Source: CADEEN01 sp963751775 | Lineage (GTDB): Bacteria > Pseudomonadota > Gammaproteobacteria > Burkholderiales > Burkholderiaceae_C | Length of the DNA stretch: 64,000 bases | Reading direction: 5' to 3' | Assembly: GCA_963751775.1 (NCBI GenBank) | Contig: CAVVVW010000032.1 | Span: 1-64,000, forward strand | Shown: positions 16,720 through 26,780 of the stretch, piece after piece | Layout: every line of letters begins with the position of its first letter | How positions within the stretch are numbered: position 1 is the first letter of the stretch | Position numbers and translations under genes: made by a program | The notes under the pieces: model-generated | Database searches by the model: none | What the model was told of the DNA's origin: nothing | The model's input: the letters and a program-made list of their open reading frames with translations, nothing else

Positions 16720-19315
16720 TCAACTCGCTTTCTTGCGCGCCACCTTGGCGCCGGCCGCCGGCTTGGCCGGCCGCGGCTCGAACTCGAAGACGACCTTGCC
16801 TTCCTTCTTGTCGTAGCTCAGGTAGGCCTTGAACTTGCGCCGCGTCTTGTTCGAGACGAAGTTCTCGAGCAAGGCGGTCCTGCCGCCCGTCAGCAGGCGC
16901 GTCATTTCTTCGCGTGGCACGGGCTGCTGCAGGATGATCTTGCCGCTCTTGAAGTCGCAGGTCACGTGGGCGCCCACCGCGTGTTCGCAGACATAGCTGC
17001 TGCCGTGCTCGTAGACATGGCCCTGGCACTTCGGACAGGCCCCCAGTGCCGTCTGCCCGGAGAAGTCGACCGGCTCGCCATCGCCCTGCTTGGCGTCGTC
17101 GCCGAAGTCGAACTCCAGCTTCCAGTTGCCGATCTCGTCGTCGCGCGCCAGCTTCAACTCGGCGGTAAAGGGCCAGCCGGCCTTTGAGCGGAAGCCCTCG
17201 AGCGGGCCGATCTTCTTGTCGCGCAGGAAGGCCTCGGCCTCGCTGGTCTCGAAGGCGCGGCCGGCCGGGATCTTGGTGATGGAAAAGCCGCAGCCGACCC
17301 CCTCGCTGGCCGTGGCCTTGCCGGCACAGGCAAAGCGGCGGTAGTTCTCCTTCACCACGCCACCGCAGTTCGGGCACGGCGTCGACGAGCGTCGCGTAGT
17401 CGCCGGGGATGGTGTCGCGGTCGTACTCCTTGGCCTTCTTGACGATGCGCTCGGCCATCGCCGCGATCTCGGCCATGAAGGCCGCGCGCTTCAGGCGGCC
17501 ATGTTCCATCTCGGCCAGCTGGTACTCCCAGTTGCCGGTCAACTCGGGCTTGGTCAGATCCTCGATGTCGAGGCCGCGCAGCAGCGTCATCAACTGGAAC
17601 GCCTTGGCGGTCGGCACCAGTTCGCGTCCGTCGCGGTACATGTACTTCTCCAGCAACAGGCCCTCGATGACCTGGGCCCGCGTGGCCGGCGTGCCGAGCC
17701 CCTTCTCGGCCATGGCCTCGCGAAATTCGTCGTCATCGATCAGCTTGCCGGCGCCTTCCATCGCCGACAGCAGCGTGGCCTCGGTGTAGCGCGCCGGCGG
17801 CTTGGTCTTCAGGGCGTTGGCGTCGACGCTCTCGGTGCGCACCACTTCGCCCGGCTGCACCGCGACCAGGTTGGCGTCGTCCTCCTGCGCCTCCTTGCCG
17901 TACACCGCCAGCCAGCCGGGCTTGACCAGCACCTTGCCGTTGGTCTGGAACGGGTACTGCTTGGCACCGACCTTGACGGTCGAGATGCGCGTCGTGACCA
18001 TCGATTCGGCGCTGGGGAAGAACACCGCCAGGAAGCGCTTGACGACCAGGTCGTACAGCTTGGCTTCGATCTCGCTCAGGCTCTTCGGTGCCTGCAGCGT
18101 GGGGATGATGGCGAAGTGGTCGGATACCTTGGCGTTGTCGAAGACGCGCTTGATCGGCTTGACGTAGCCTTCCTTGAGCGCGGTCTTGGCGTGGACCGAC
18201 AGCGCGCGCAGCGGTCCCGGCAGGTCTTCCTTGCTGAGCATCGTCACGGTGTCCTTGACCACCTTGAGGTAGTCCTCGGGCAGGGCGCGCGAATCGGTGC
18301 GCGGGTAGGTCAGCACCTTGTGCTTTTCGTACAGCGCCTGCGCCAGCGACAGCGTGGTCTTGGCCGAAAAGCCGAAGCGCGAATTGGCCTCGCGCTGCAG
18401 GGTCGTCAGGTCGTACAGCAACGGGCTGGCCTGGCTGCTCGGCTTGGCCTCTTCGGTCACGCTGGCCGGCTGGCCGCGGCAGGCCTGCGGCAATCGGCCT
18501 GGGCATCGCGCTCGTTCCAGATTCGGTCGGCGCGGCGATCGGCGTCATCGTCCTTCTTGAACTTCGGATCGAACCACTTGCCCTCGTAGGCGTCCGGCCT
18601 GGGCTGCGAAGCTGGCCTTGACTTCCCAGTACGGGCGCGCGACATGCTTCCTGATCTTCTCTTCGCGCTCGACCACGATCGACAACGTGGGCGTTTGCAC
18701 GCGGCCCACCGTGGTCAGGAAGAAGCCGCCATCGCGCGAGTTGAACGCCGTCATGGCCCGCGTGCCGTTGATGCCGACCAGCCAATCGGCCTCACTGCGG
18801 CTGCGTGCGGCGTCGGCCAGCCCCAGCATCTGCTTGTCGCTGCGCAAGGCCTCGAAGCCGTCGCGGATGGCCTGCGGCGTCATGCTCTGCAGCCACAGGC
18901 GCTGGATCGGCTTGGCGCTGGCCTTCTTCTCGTTGATGCCGGCGTACTGCACGATCAGGCGGAAGATCAATTCGCCCTCGCGGCCCGCGTCGCAGGCGTT
19001 GATCAACTCCGTCACGTCCTTCCTCTTGGCCAGCTTGACCACCGCGTTCAGACGTGACTTGGCCTTGTCGATCGGCGCCAGGTCGAAGTGCGGCGGCACC
19101 ACCGGCAGGTGCGCGAAGCTCCACTTGCCGCGCTTGACCTCGTAGGCCTCGGGCGCCTTGATCTCGACCAGATGGCCGACCGCCGAGGTGACGACGTAGC
19201 GCTCGTTCTCGAAGTGCTCGGCGAGCTTCTCGAACTTGCCGGCGCTGGGGGTCAGCGCGCGCACGATGTCCTGCGCCACGCTGGGCTTTTCCGCAATGAT
19301 CAGTGACTTGCTCAT
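16720..19315 (-). CDS. topB: DNA topoisomerase III TopB (frame changes about three times)
   Basis: A type IA topoisomerase of about 865 residues. The N-terminal Toprim domain has LIIAEKPSVAQDIVRAL and NACDAGREGELIFRLIV; GFFLTTVGRVQTPTLSIV follows. The active-site tyrosine lies in KVLTYPRTDSRAL, with GLGTPATRAQVIEGLL further on. The C-terminal region (16720-17358) has zinc-finger-like pieces (CAGKATASEGVGCGF, GACPKCQGHVYEHG) and a lysine-rich tail. The frame changes near 18600, 18495 and 17385. The length exceeds E. coli TopB (653) because of the C-terminal extension usual in betaproteobacteria. TopB decatenates DNA. It is divergent from the SET-domain gene. Confidence 0.9.
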
Positions 19316-19371
19316 GTTCCTTGACTTCCCGCCCAAGTTCGGCGCCGCGGCGCAGCCCAGGCTGACATACA

Positions 19372-19412
19372 TACAATCCGCATCTCGCGCGCACGCACAC
19401 ACGCGCGCGCAC
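19372..19412 (+). promoter_or_regulatory. Candidate promoter and alternating purine-pyrimidine tract before the SET gene
   Basis: TACAAT at 19372-19377 resembles a -10 box; no good -35 box is visible. A 27-base alternating purine-pyrimidine tract (GC/AC repeats, 19386-19412) follows and ends 2 bases before the ATG at 19415. It replaces any Shine-Dalgarno sequence at the expected position. Such tracts can adopt Z-DNA. Confidence 0.35.
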
Positions 19413-19414
19413 CC

Positions 19415-19952
19415 ATGAATTCAATGTACCGAATGAAGACCGACACGCAAGCCCCCCCACTGTCCGACCTCGACGAGACCCGCACTTCGACGCGGACCAC
19501 GGCGGGCGGCAGGCGCATCCAGGTTCGACGTTCCGGCATCCACGGCAAGGGGGTCTTCGCACTCAAGCCGCTGCGCAAGGGCGAGGTCGTCATCGAGTAC
19601 ACCGGCGAGCTCATCACCTGGCGCGAGGCGCTTGCGCCGGCACCCGCACGACCCAAAAGACCCGCACCATACCTTCTATTTCCATATCGACGATCAGCGT
19701 GTCATCGATGCCAAGTACGGGGGCAATGCAGCGCGCTGGATCAACCACGCCTGCCGCCCCAACTGCGAGGCCGACGAACAGGACGGCCGGATCTTCATCA
19801 AGGCGCTGCGCAAGATCGCCGCCGGCGACGAGCTGTTCTACGACTACGGCCTGACCGTCGACGAGCGCTACACGCCGGCGTTGAAGAAGCAATACGGCTG
19901 CCGCTGCGGCACCGCCGGCTGCCGCGGCACGATGCTGACGCCCAAGCGCTGA
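19415..19952 (+). CDS. SET-domain protein-lysine methyltransferase-like protein (frame changes once)
   Basis: A protein of about 178 residues consisting almost entirely of a SET domain. Seen in order are RRSGIHGKGVFALKPLRKGE and VIEYTGELITWREAL, then after a frame change near 19633 (a surplus T) HTFYFHIDDQRVIDAKYGGN, the SAM/lysine-site motif ARWINHACRPNCEA, ELFYDYGLTVDE, and a post-SET CRCGTAGCRG zinc motif. The pseudoknot and post-SET cysteines are intact, so catalysis is plausible. In bacteria such proteins methylate ribosomal or chromatin-like proteins, or are secreted effectors; no secretion signal is seen. The start could be 19415, 19424 or 19433. It is divergent from topB. Confidence 0.85.
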
Positions 19953-19982
19953 GCATGGCCGCGCCGGATCGGAAACGCGACG

Positions 19983-20991
19983 ATGAGTGAACGCCATGCG
20001 CCACCCGTGCCGGGTGCACCGCCCGGCATGACGGCGGGGCATCTGCAGTGGCGCGCCGAGTCGCTCTGGCAGCAGTTGGAGCCGTACCTGCCGGGCCTGT
20101 CGATCGAGGTCTTGGCCAGCACCGAGTCGACCAACACGCTGCTGCTCGACCGCGCACGGCTCGACAGCGGCCGTCTCGATGCGCCGATCACGACGCCCGG
20201 CGCGCTGGAGGTGATGCGCTCGCGGGGGCGCGACAACGGCGCAGCCGGACGACCGCAGCGGCCCGTTCGGTCGCCGTGCCGGCGACACCCATCCCGGCCT
20301 GTTGGTGGCCGAACACCAGACCCTGGGCCGCGGCCGCCAGGGCCGCAGCTGGCTGGCCCATCCCGGCGCCTCGCTCACCTTTTCGCTCGGGCTGCCGATG
20401 GCGCCGCGCGACTGGTCCGGCCTGTCGCTGGCGGTCGGCGTCACGCTGGCCGACGCGCTCGAGGCGCCGGAGCCCGGCCGCAGCCCACGCCTGCAGCTGA
20501 AGTGGCCGAATGATCTGTGGCTGGTCGATGCGCCGGGACGCGGTCGCAAGCTCGGCGGTGTGTTGATCGAGACCGTGGCCGTCGGCAGGCAACGCATGGT
20601 GGTGGTGGGCGTGGGCCTGAACGTCGCCGAGATGGCGCCGACGCGCGAGCTGAGAAACGGCTTCGCCTGCCTGCACGAGCTCGATCCTGCAGCCAGCCCG
20701 CCGGCCACGCTGCACCGCGTCGCGCTGCCACTGGTCAAGGCGCTGTTGCAGTTCGAGCGCGAAGGCTTTGCCAGCTTTGCCGCCGCCTATGCGCGGCGCG
20801 ACCTGTTGCGCGGCCTGCGCGTCAGCGCGCACGACGCGGTCGACAGCAACGCGGTACTCGAAGGCACGGTCGAAGGCGTGTCGAGCAGCGGCTCGTTGCT
20901 GTTGCGCGTGGGCCCGTCACTGCACCTGGTATCCAGCGGCGAGGTCACGTTGCGCATGGTCGGCAGCGAGGGCGGCCCGGCGCTCGCCTGA
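19983..20991 (+). CDS. birA: Biotin-[acetyl-CoA-carboxylase] ligase BirA (frame changes once or twice)
   Basis: BirA activates biotin with ATP and attaches it to the BCCP subunit of acetyl-CoA carboxylase. The N-terminal part shows VLASTESTNTLLLD; after a disturbed stretch at about 20225-20290 the core continues with LLVAEHQTLGRGRQGRSW (the biotinoyl-AMP loop GRGRQGR), LKWPNDLWL, KLGGVLIET and VVGVGLNV. The C-terminal SH3-like domain (about the last 55 residues) ends in VTLRMV. The N-terminal repressor HTH of E. coli BirA is absent, so it is a plain ligase. It starts 31 bases after the SET gene and runs directly into the SPOR-like gene. Confidence 0.88.
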
Positions 20992-20993
20992 CG

Positions 20994-21700
20994 ATGCTGC
21001 GCGCGCTGGTCGTGGTGCTGGTGCTGGCCAATCTGGCCTTCTGGGCCTGGAGCGCGGGCGCGCTCGAAGGCATCGGCCTGGCGCCTGCCAGCGAGCGTGA
21101 CCCGGCCCGCCTGGGTCAGCAGGTCCGGCCCGAGGCCGTGCGCGTGCTGGCGCCGGCGGCAGCAGCGTCGGCGCTGCGCGCGGCCAGCGCGCCGCCGATG
21201 CCACCAGCCATTGCACCTGCATTGGCCTGCCTGGAGGCCGGGCCCTTTGCGCCGGCCGCGGTCGAAGCCGCCGAGCAGGCACTGGCCGGCGCGGCCCTGG
21301 CCGAGGCCCTTGGGTGCGCGTCAGCGTCGACATCCCGGCCCAGTTCGCCGTCGTGCTGGGCCCGTTCGACAACCGCGACGCATTGCAGAAGAAGCGCACT
21401 GAGCTCGAGCGCCTGAAACTGACGGTCGAGGAACTCGACCTGCCCGGCGCGGCGCCGCAGCGCGGCCTCGGCTTGGGCCGCTACGACAGCAGCGCCGCCG
21501 CCGATGCCGCGCTGGCGTCGTTCGGCAAGTCCGGCGTGCGCAGCGCCAAGGTGGTCACCTTGCGACCGGCCGGTAGCGAGAGCCGCATTCGCGTCGAGAA
21601 CGCCACGCCGGCGCAAGCCGCGTCGTTGCGCGCGCTCAGCGCACCGGCGCTTGGCGCGGGCTTCGTGCCGTGCCTGGCCGTGAGAAGCGCGCAGCGCTGA
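20994..21700 (+). CDS. Membrane-anchored SPOR-like domain protein (frame changes once)
   Basis: A protein of about 235 residues. An N-terminal membrane helix (ALVVVLVLANLAFWAWS) is followed by an alanine/proline-rich linker with one cysteine pair region. A C-terminal domain of about 75 residues (QFAVVLGPFDNRDALQKKRT, then VEELDLP and YDSSAAADAALASFGKSGVR) has SPOR-like composition and would bind denuded peptidoglycan at division sites. The frame changes near 21312. The ATG at 20994 lies 3 bases after the birA stop, an arrangement common in Burkholderiales. It converges with the second peptidase gene. The SPOR assignment is moderate. Confidence 0.65.
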
Positions 21701-23612
21701 AGCGGCCACGCCGCAAGGCGCATGTCGCGCCGACGAGCGCAAGCAGCCAGGCCGCACTCATCGCCCCGCCACCACTGCCGCCCGTTGGCGGCGGCTGGCG
21801 AGTTGGCGGGTCGGTCGGGGCCGGCGGCCGCTGCGGCAATCAACTCCGGAATGTTGTCGAGACTGACCAGTGGCCAGTTCGGCGGCGTGTAGACACCGCC
21901 TTGCGCGACCGATGCGGCATAGGCCAAGGCCTGGGTCACGTCGAGCATGCCGGCGCCGCAGGTCGCCGTCGTGCACAGGCAGCGGCCCGGGTTGGCGTCG
22001 CTGCACTGGCCGAAGCCCGGCACGGTGGAGCTCGACGTGCGGGCGCGCCGAGGCTTTCAGGCCGGCGATGATCTGGTCGACCGTCAGCGCCGGGTTGAGC
22101 GACAGCATCAGGCTGGCGGCGCCGGCGACGATGGGCGCCGAGAAGCTGGTACCGAAATGGTAGTAGTAGCCGTCCGTGGTCGGCACCGTCAGCCCGTCGT
22201 TGCCGATCGTCAGCACGCCGCTGTCGGCCAGTGCCGGGCCCCAGGCGCCATCGTTGTCGTCACCGCCGACGGTGGCCAATGCGATCGCTGCACCGAAGCT
22301 GGAGTAGTTGGACTTGAATCCGTCGCGGTTCAAGGCCGCGACGCCGACGGCGCGCTGGCAGCTGGCCGGCCGCGTCGGCGCGCTCCATTCGTTGCCGGCC
22401 GCGGCCACCACCACCGCGCCGCCGCCCGGCGCCGCGCGCACGTCGTCGATGGCCTGCTGGTACGCCGCACCGCAGGCTGCGCTGCCGCCGAAGCTGATGT
22501 TGATGATGCGCGCAGGGTTTGGATTGGGCGGCGACGAACACGGTGCAGTTGCCTGCACCGTCGCTGGTCGCGCATGCCGGCAGGCCGGCGGCCCAGCGCA
22601 TGCCGTCGACGATGTCGGCCAGGTCGGCGCCGCACTTGCCGGCCACGCGCACGGGCAGCACGCGGCCGTTCCAGTTCATCGCCGCGCCGCCGACGCCGTT
22701 GTTGGTCAACGCGGCCACCATGCCGGCGATCACCGTGCCGTGCCACGAGCTGTTCTCGACCACGCAGCTGCTGTAGCGCGCGGGGTCGGCGCTGCGGTCG
22801 GCGGCGCTGACCCAGTCGCCGGGGTCGCTCGGGTCGGCGTCGCGGCCGTCGCCGTCGTTGGCGTAGCCGCGCTGGCCACGGGATCCCAGTCGGAGACGAA
22901 GTCGTAGCCCGGCAGCATGCGGCCGGCCAGCTCGGGGTGCGGCGTGATGCCGGTGTCGAGCACCGCCACCACCGCCGCCGCCGACCCGGTGGTGCCGGCG
23001 GTCCACCCACCGAGGTAGCCGGGCACGCCGCGCAACCGGCCCTCGATGGCGCTGGCATTGCTGCCCTGCACCGCTTGCAGCCACCACTGGCCTGCCGCGC
23101 CGCCGTAATAGGGGTCGCTCGGCGGGCCGTTGGCGGTGCCCTGGCGCCGCTCGCGCGTGTTGGGCTCGGCCCATTGCACGTCGGCGCGCGCGGCCAGGCG
23201 CGCCGCGACCTGCTCGGCCTGCGCGCGGCGTCAGCGGCTGGGCAAATCGCAGCAACTGGGCGCGCGCGCCGACCGGGTCGCGCCGCGCCGCGCCGGCCAC
23301 TGCCGGCACCTCGCGGCGCAGTACGGCGTCGCCGTGCAGGTCGGCCAGCAGGCGTTGCCAGCGCGCGCCGTCGCGCTCGCTCGCCGAGGCGGCCGCGCCC
23401 AGGGCCCGCGCCTGCGCCCGCTCGCGTGCCAGTTCGACATGGCTCGGCGCGTCGCGCAACTGCACGATCAGGCCGTTGACGCTGCCCACCTCGGGGGGCC
23501 GTGCGGCGCGCGCCTGCGTGCCGGCCTGCGCCGCCGTGGTCGCCGCGACGCTGCACAGCAGCAGCGCCGCCACGCAGCCGATGCCCTTGCGCGACAGCGA
23601 CAGGCTCAGCAC
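21636..23612 (-). CDS. Secreted subtilase (S8) with GlyGly-CTERM tail, second of tandem pair (several frame changes)
   Basis: A subtilisin-like serine peptidase of about 640 residues. A GTG start at 23612 overlaps the stop of the upstream peptidase; the signal peptide is GCVAALLLCSVAATTAAQAG. The catalytic triad is D in AVVAVLDTGITPHPEL, H in ENSSWHGTVIAG and S in FGTSFSAPIVAGAASLML. CLCTTATCGAGMLD follows, shared with its neighbour. The C terminus, after a frame change near 21782, reads GSGGGAMSAAWLLALVG then CALRRGR, a GlyGly-CTERM signal: glycine run, hydrophobic helix, basic end. Frame changes lie near 23225, 22870, 22545, 22040 and 21782. The exact stop is uncertain (21636 or slightly higher) and would overlap the convergent SPOR gene. 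Confidence 0.85.
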
Positions 23613-25603
23613 GACCGACGCGGCCGCAGTGGTGCCAGCGCCGCCGCCGCCAGCAGCAACGCCAGCAGCCAGGGCCACGCCAGGGCACCGCCGCCACCAC
23701 CACCCGACGGTGCGGGCGGCGCGGGCGCGGCAGCCGCGGCAACGGTGATGCTCTTGCTGCACCGTCATGACGTGCACCCAGGTCGTCGGTGACCACCAAT
23801 TGCACGGTGACGGTTCCGGCCGTCGTCGTCTGCAAGGTCGCACTCGCAGCCGTGGTGCTGCCGATCAAGTACGCTGCCTGTGCTGCCGGCGTCGACCAGC
23901 GACCATTGCCAGCTCGCAATGCTGCGTCCCGGTGCCAGCGTCGAGCTGCTGCTCGAAAGCGCGATCGCCTGCCCGGCCACGGGTGCAGTGGGCGACGCCG
24001 TGATCAGCAGGCTTGTACCCAGAGCCGCACGCACCGCCGCGCCGGCGTCGAGCATGCCGGCGCCACAGGTGGTGGTGGTGCAGTAGCACTGGTCCTGCAC
24101 CACGCCGTTGGGTGCGTGACAGGCGACGAGCGCTCCCGTGACCGGGTCGGGCGGCAGACCGCTGGTCGGGAACGGCCGCGCGCTGGCCTGGATCGCCGCG
24201 CGCACGGCGTCCGGCGTGAGCGTCGGTTGCACCGACAGCATCAAGGCCGCCGTGGCCGACACCAGCGGCGACGAGAAGCTGGTGCCCAGGCTCGGATTGA
24301 AACTGTCGCTGTAGGTCGGTGACACGGACGTCGTGGTGCCACTGTCGACGGTGGTCAGGATCGGGTACAGGCAGGCCCCGCTCGAATTGACGCAGTTGCC
24401 GCCTGGCGCAGCAATCGAGATCTCGGGTCCGACATCGGAAAAGCCGACCTTGCTGCCGACATGGCGCAGCGCCGCCACGCCGATCACGCCCGGGCAGTTG
24501 GCCGGCGAGCCGGCGGCGAGTCCCTCGGAGTTGCCGGCCGCCGCGACCACCACTGCGCCGGCGGCATTGATTGCGGCAATGGCAGATTGCTCGTCCGCGG
24601 CTGCATGGATCGGAACTGCCCAGGCTGAGGTTGATCACGCGCGCCGGGTTCGGGTTGTCGGGCACACCCGGCACATGCAGGCCCGCCGCCCAGCGCATGC
24701 CGTCGATGATGTCGGAGGTGTAGCCGAAGCACTTGCCGAGCACGCGCACCGGCAGCACGCGCACGTTCCAGCCGGCGCCGGCCATGCCGCTGCCGTTGTC
24801 GGTGGCGGCGCCGATGATGCCGGCGACCTGGGTGCCGTGCCATGAGCTGTCGCTCGGCGTGCAGCCGCTGAATGTCGGATCGAGGGATGGCAGGGCGTCG
24901 GCGTCGATCTCGGCCTGGGTCAGCCAGTCGCCCGGATCGCTGGCATCGGCATCGCGGCCGTCGCCATCGTTGGCGATCGCCGCATCGCTGATCATGTCGT
25001 AGCCGGGCAGCAGCTTGCCGGTCAGGTCGGGGTGGTTGGTGCGCACGCCGGTGTCGACCACCGCCACGATGACGCCGGCGCTGCCGGTGGTGGTGTCCCA
25101 GGCCGAGACGGCGTCGATCGACGCGGCCACCTCGCCGGCCGGCGCACGCAGGTACCACTGGCCGACCGCGGGTCCGTTGCCGGGCACGCTCGCAAAGCGC
25201 GGATCGTTGGGCACCCGCAGGCGGCGCATGCGCCGATCGACCACGGCGTACTCGACATCGGGGTCCAGCGCCAGGCGTGCGGCCAGGGCGCGTGCATTGA
25301 CACCCTCGGACTGCACCACCTGCACGTTGTCGGTCACCGCCGCACCGGCCTTGAGCGCCAGCCCGACACGCGCGCCGAGCACGCCGGCGCGCCGGTCGAG
25401 GGCCAGCGCGGTGGCCGCATGGTCGGTCGCGCTCAGCGCATGCGCGCGCAGCAGCGGTCGCGGTGGGCCTGAACTTGACGATCACCCGCGTATTGCCGTC
25501 GTCACCCAGCGGCAGCGCCCGCGGCGGCGTGCGCTCGGCCCAGGCCGCGTTGGCGCAAAGCGCGAGCAGCAGCGCGGCCAGGAACGGTTGCAGTTGGTTT
25601 CAT
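23606..25603 (-). CDS. Secreted subtilase (S8) with PKD-like domain and GlyGly-CTERM tail, first of tandem pair (several frame changes)
   Basis: A serine peptidase of about 665 residues. After the ATG at 25603 and a surplus base near 25594 the signal peptide reads FLAALLLALCANAAWA. A propeptide with TRVIVKFRPTA follows. The triad is D in VIVAVVDTGVRTNHPDL, H in SDSSWHGTQVAGIIG and S in LGTSFSSPLVSATAALML. YCTTTTCGAGMLDA precedes a PKD/Ig-like domain (ASPTAPVAGQAIALSSSSS to VTVQLVVTDDLGA). The tail reads PSGGGGGGALAWPWLLALLL, then APLRPRRSC to the stop at 23606, a classic GlyGly-CTERM signal. Frame changes lie near 25594, 25450, 24600, 23885 and 23770. It is a paralogue of, and translationally coupled to, the downstream peptidase. 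Confidence 0.87.
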
Positions 25604-25681
25604 CACGGGAGTCTACGTGCGCGCGTGTCGCGCAATGTGGCCGGGTGTGAACGCGGCACCGGTATCGGCTGCCGGTGCGGT

Positions 25682-25703
25682 CAAGGCCGCGGACGCGGCC
25701 TTG
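25682..25703 (-). terminator. Hairpin downstream of gapA
   Basis: CAAGGCCGC and GCGGCCTTG form a perfect 9-bp stem with loop GGAC, 24 bases after the gapA stop. No U-tract follows on the minus strand, so it may only stabilise the mRNA end rather than terminate on its own. Confidence 0.4.
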
Positions 25704-25726
25704 GCTGGGTCAGGGCGTGCGCGCCA

Positions 25727-26728
25727 TCAACGCGCGATCACGCGCACCATCTCGAGCACCTTGTTCGAGTAGCCCCACTCATTGTCGTACCAGGCCACGA
25801 CCTTGACGAAGGTCTTGTCCAGCGCGATGCCGGCGTCGGCGTCGAAGACCGAGGTCATGGCCTCGCCGCGGAAGTCGGTCGACACCACCTTGTCCTCGGT
25901 GTAGCCGAGCACGCCCTTCATCGGGCCGGCGGCCGCGGCCTTCATCGCATTGCGGATGTCGTCGTAGCTGGCTTCGCGGACCAGTTCGACCGTCAGGTCG
26001 ACCACCGAGACGTCCGAGGTCGGCACGCGAAACGCCATGCCGGTCAGCTTCTTGTTCAGCTCGGGGATGACCACGCCGACGGCCTTGGCCGCGCCGGTCG
26101 AGCTCGGGATGATGTTCTCGAGGATGCCGCGGCCGCCGCGCCAATCCTTGTTGCTCGGGCTGTCGACGGTCTTTTGCGTCGCGGTCGCGGCATGCACCGT
26201 GGTCATCAGGCCGCGCTTGATGCCGAAGCTGTCGTTCAGCACCTTGGCCACCGGGGCCAGGCAATTGGTCGTGCACGAGGCGTTGGAAATGATGGCCTGG
26301 CCGGCGTAGGTCTGGTGATTGACGCCGTAGACGAACATCGGCGTGTCGTCCTTGCTCGGCGCGCTCTGGATCACCTTCTTCGCGCCCGCGTCGAGGTGCT
26401 TCTGGCAGGTTTCCTTGGTCAGGAACAGGCCGGTGGCCTCGACCACCACGTCGGCACCGACCGCGCCCCACTTCAGTTCGGCCGGGTCCTTGACGGCGCT
26501 CAGCCGGATGCGCTTGCCGTTGACGATCAGCGCGTGGCCGTCGACGGCAATGCTGCCCTTGAAGCGCCCGTGCACCGAGTCGTACTGCAGCATGTAGGCC
26601 AGGTAGTCTGGCTCGAGCAGGTCGTTGACGGCCACGACCTCGATGTCGCTGGAAAAGTTCTGCACCGCGGCGCGAAACACCATGCGCCCGATGCGGCCGA
26701 AGCCGTTGATGCCTACCTTGATCGTCAT
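25727..26728 (-). CDS. gapA: Glyceraldehyde-3-phosphate dehydrogenase
   Basis: This intact 333-residue enzyme oxidises glyceraldehyde-3-phosphate to 1,3-bisphosphoglycerate with NAD. Visible are the NAD fold KVGINGFGRIGRMVFRAA, the catalytic cysteine in SNASCTTNCLAPVAKVL, TTVHAATATQKTVD (catalytic histidine), MAFRVPTSDVSVVDLTVEL and the C-terminal WYDNEWGYSNKVL. It follows tkt by 52 bases on the same strand, a common operon in Burkholderiales linking the pentose phosphate pathway or Calvin cycle and glycolysis. Only the hairpin at 25682 follows it. Confidence 0.97.
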   Translation of the reverse strand: MTIKVGINGFGRIGRMVFRAAVQNFSSDIEVVAVNDLLEPDYLAYMLQYDSVHGRFKGSIAVDGHALIVNGKRIRLSAVKDPAELKWGAVGADVVVEATGLFLTKETCQKHLDAGAKKVIQSAPSKDDTPMFVYGVNHQTYAGQAIISNASCTTNCLAPVAKVLNDSFGIKRGLMTTVHAATATQKTVDSPSNKDWRGGRGILENIIPSSTGAAKAVGVVIPELNKKLTGMAFRVPTSDVSVVDLTVELVREASYDDIRNAMKAAAAGPMKGVLGYTEDKVVSTDFRGEAMTSVFDADAGIALDKTFVKVVAWYDNEWGYSNKVLEMVRVIAR

Positions 26729-26780
26729 GTGAATCTCCCTGGATGGAATTGAAACGGTACGCGTCTCGTGCTCGAAGTCG

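Noticed and set aside
25682..25703. Rho-independent terminator for gapA with certainty
   Set aside because: The stem is perfect but no U-tract follows on the minus strand, so it is kept only as a low-confidence hairpin.
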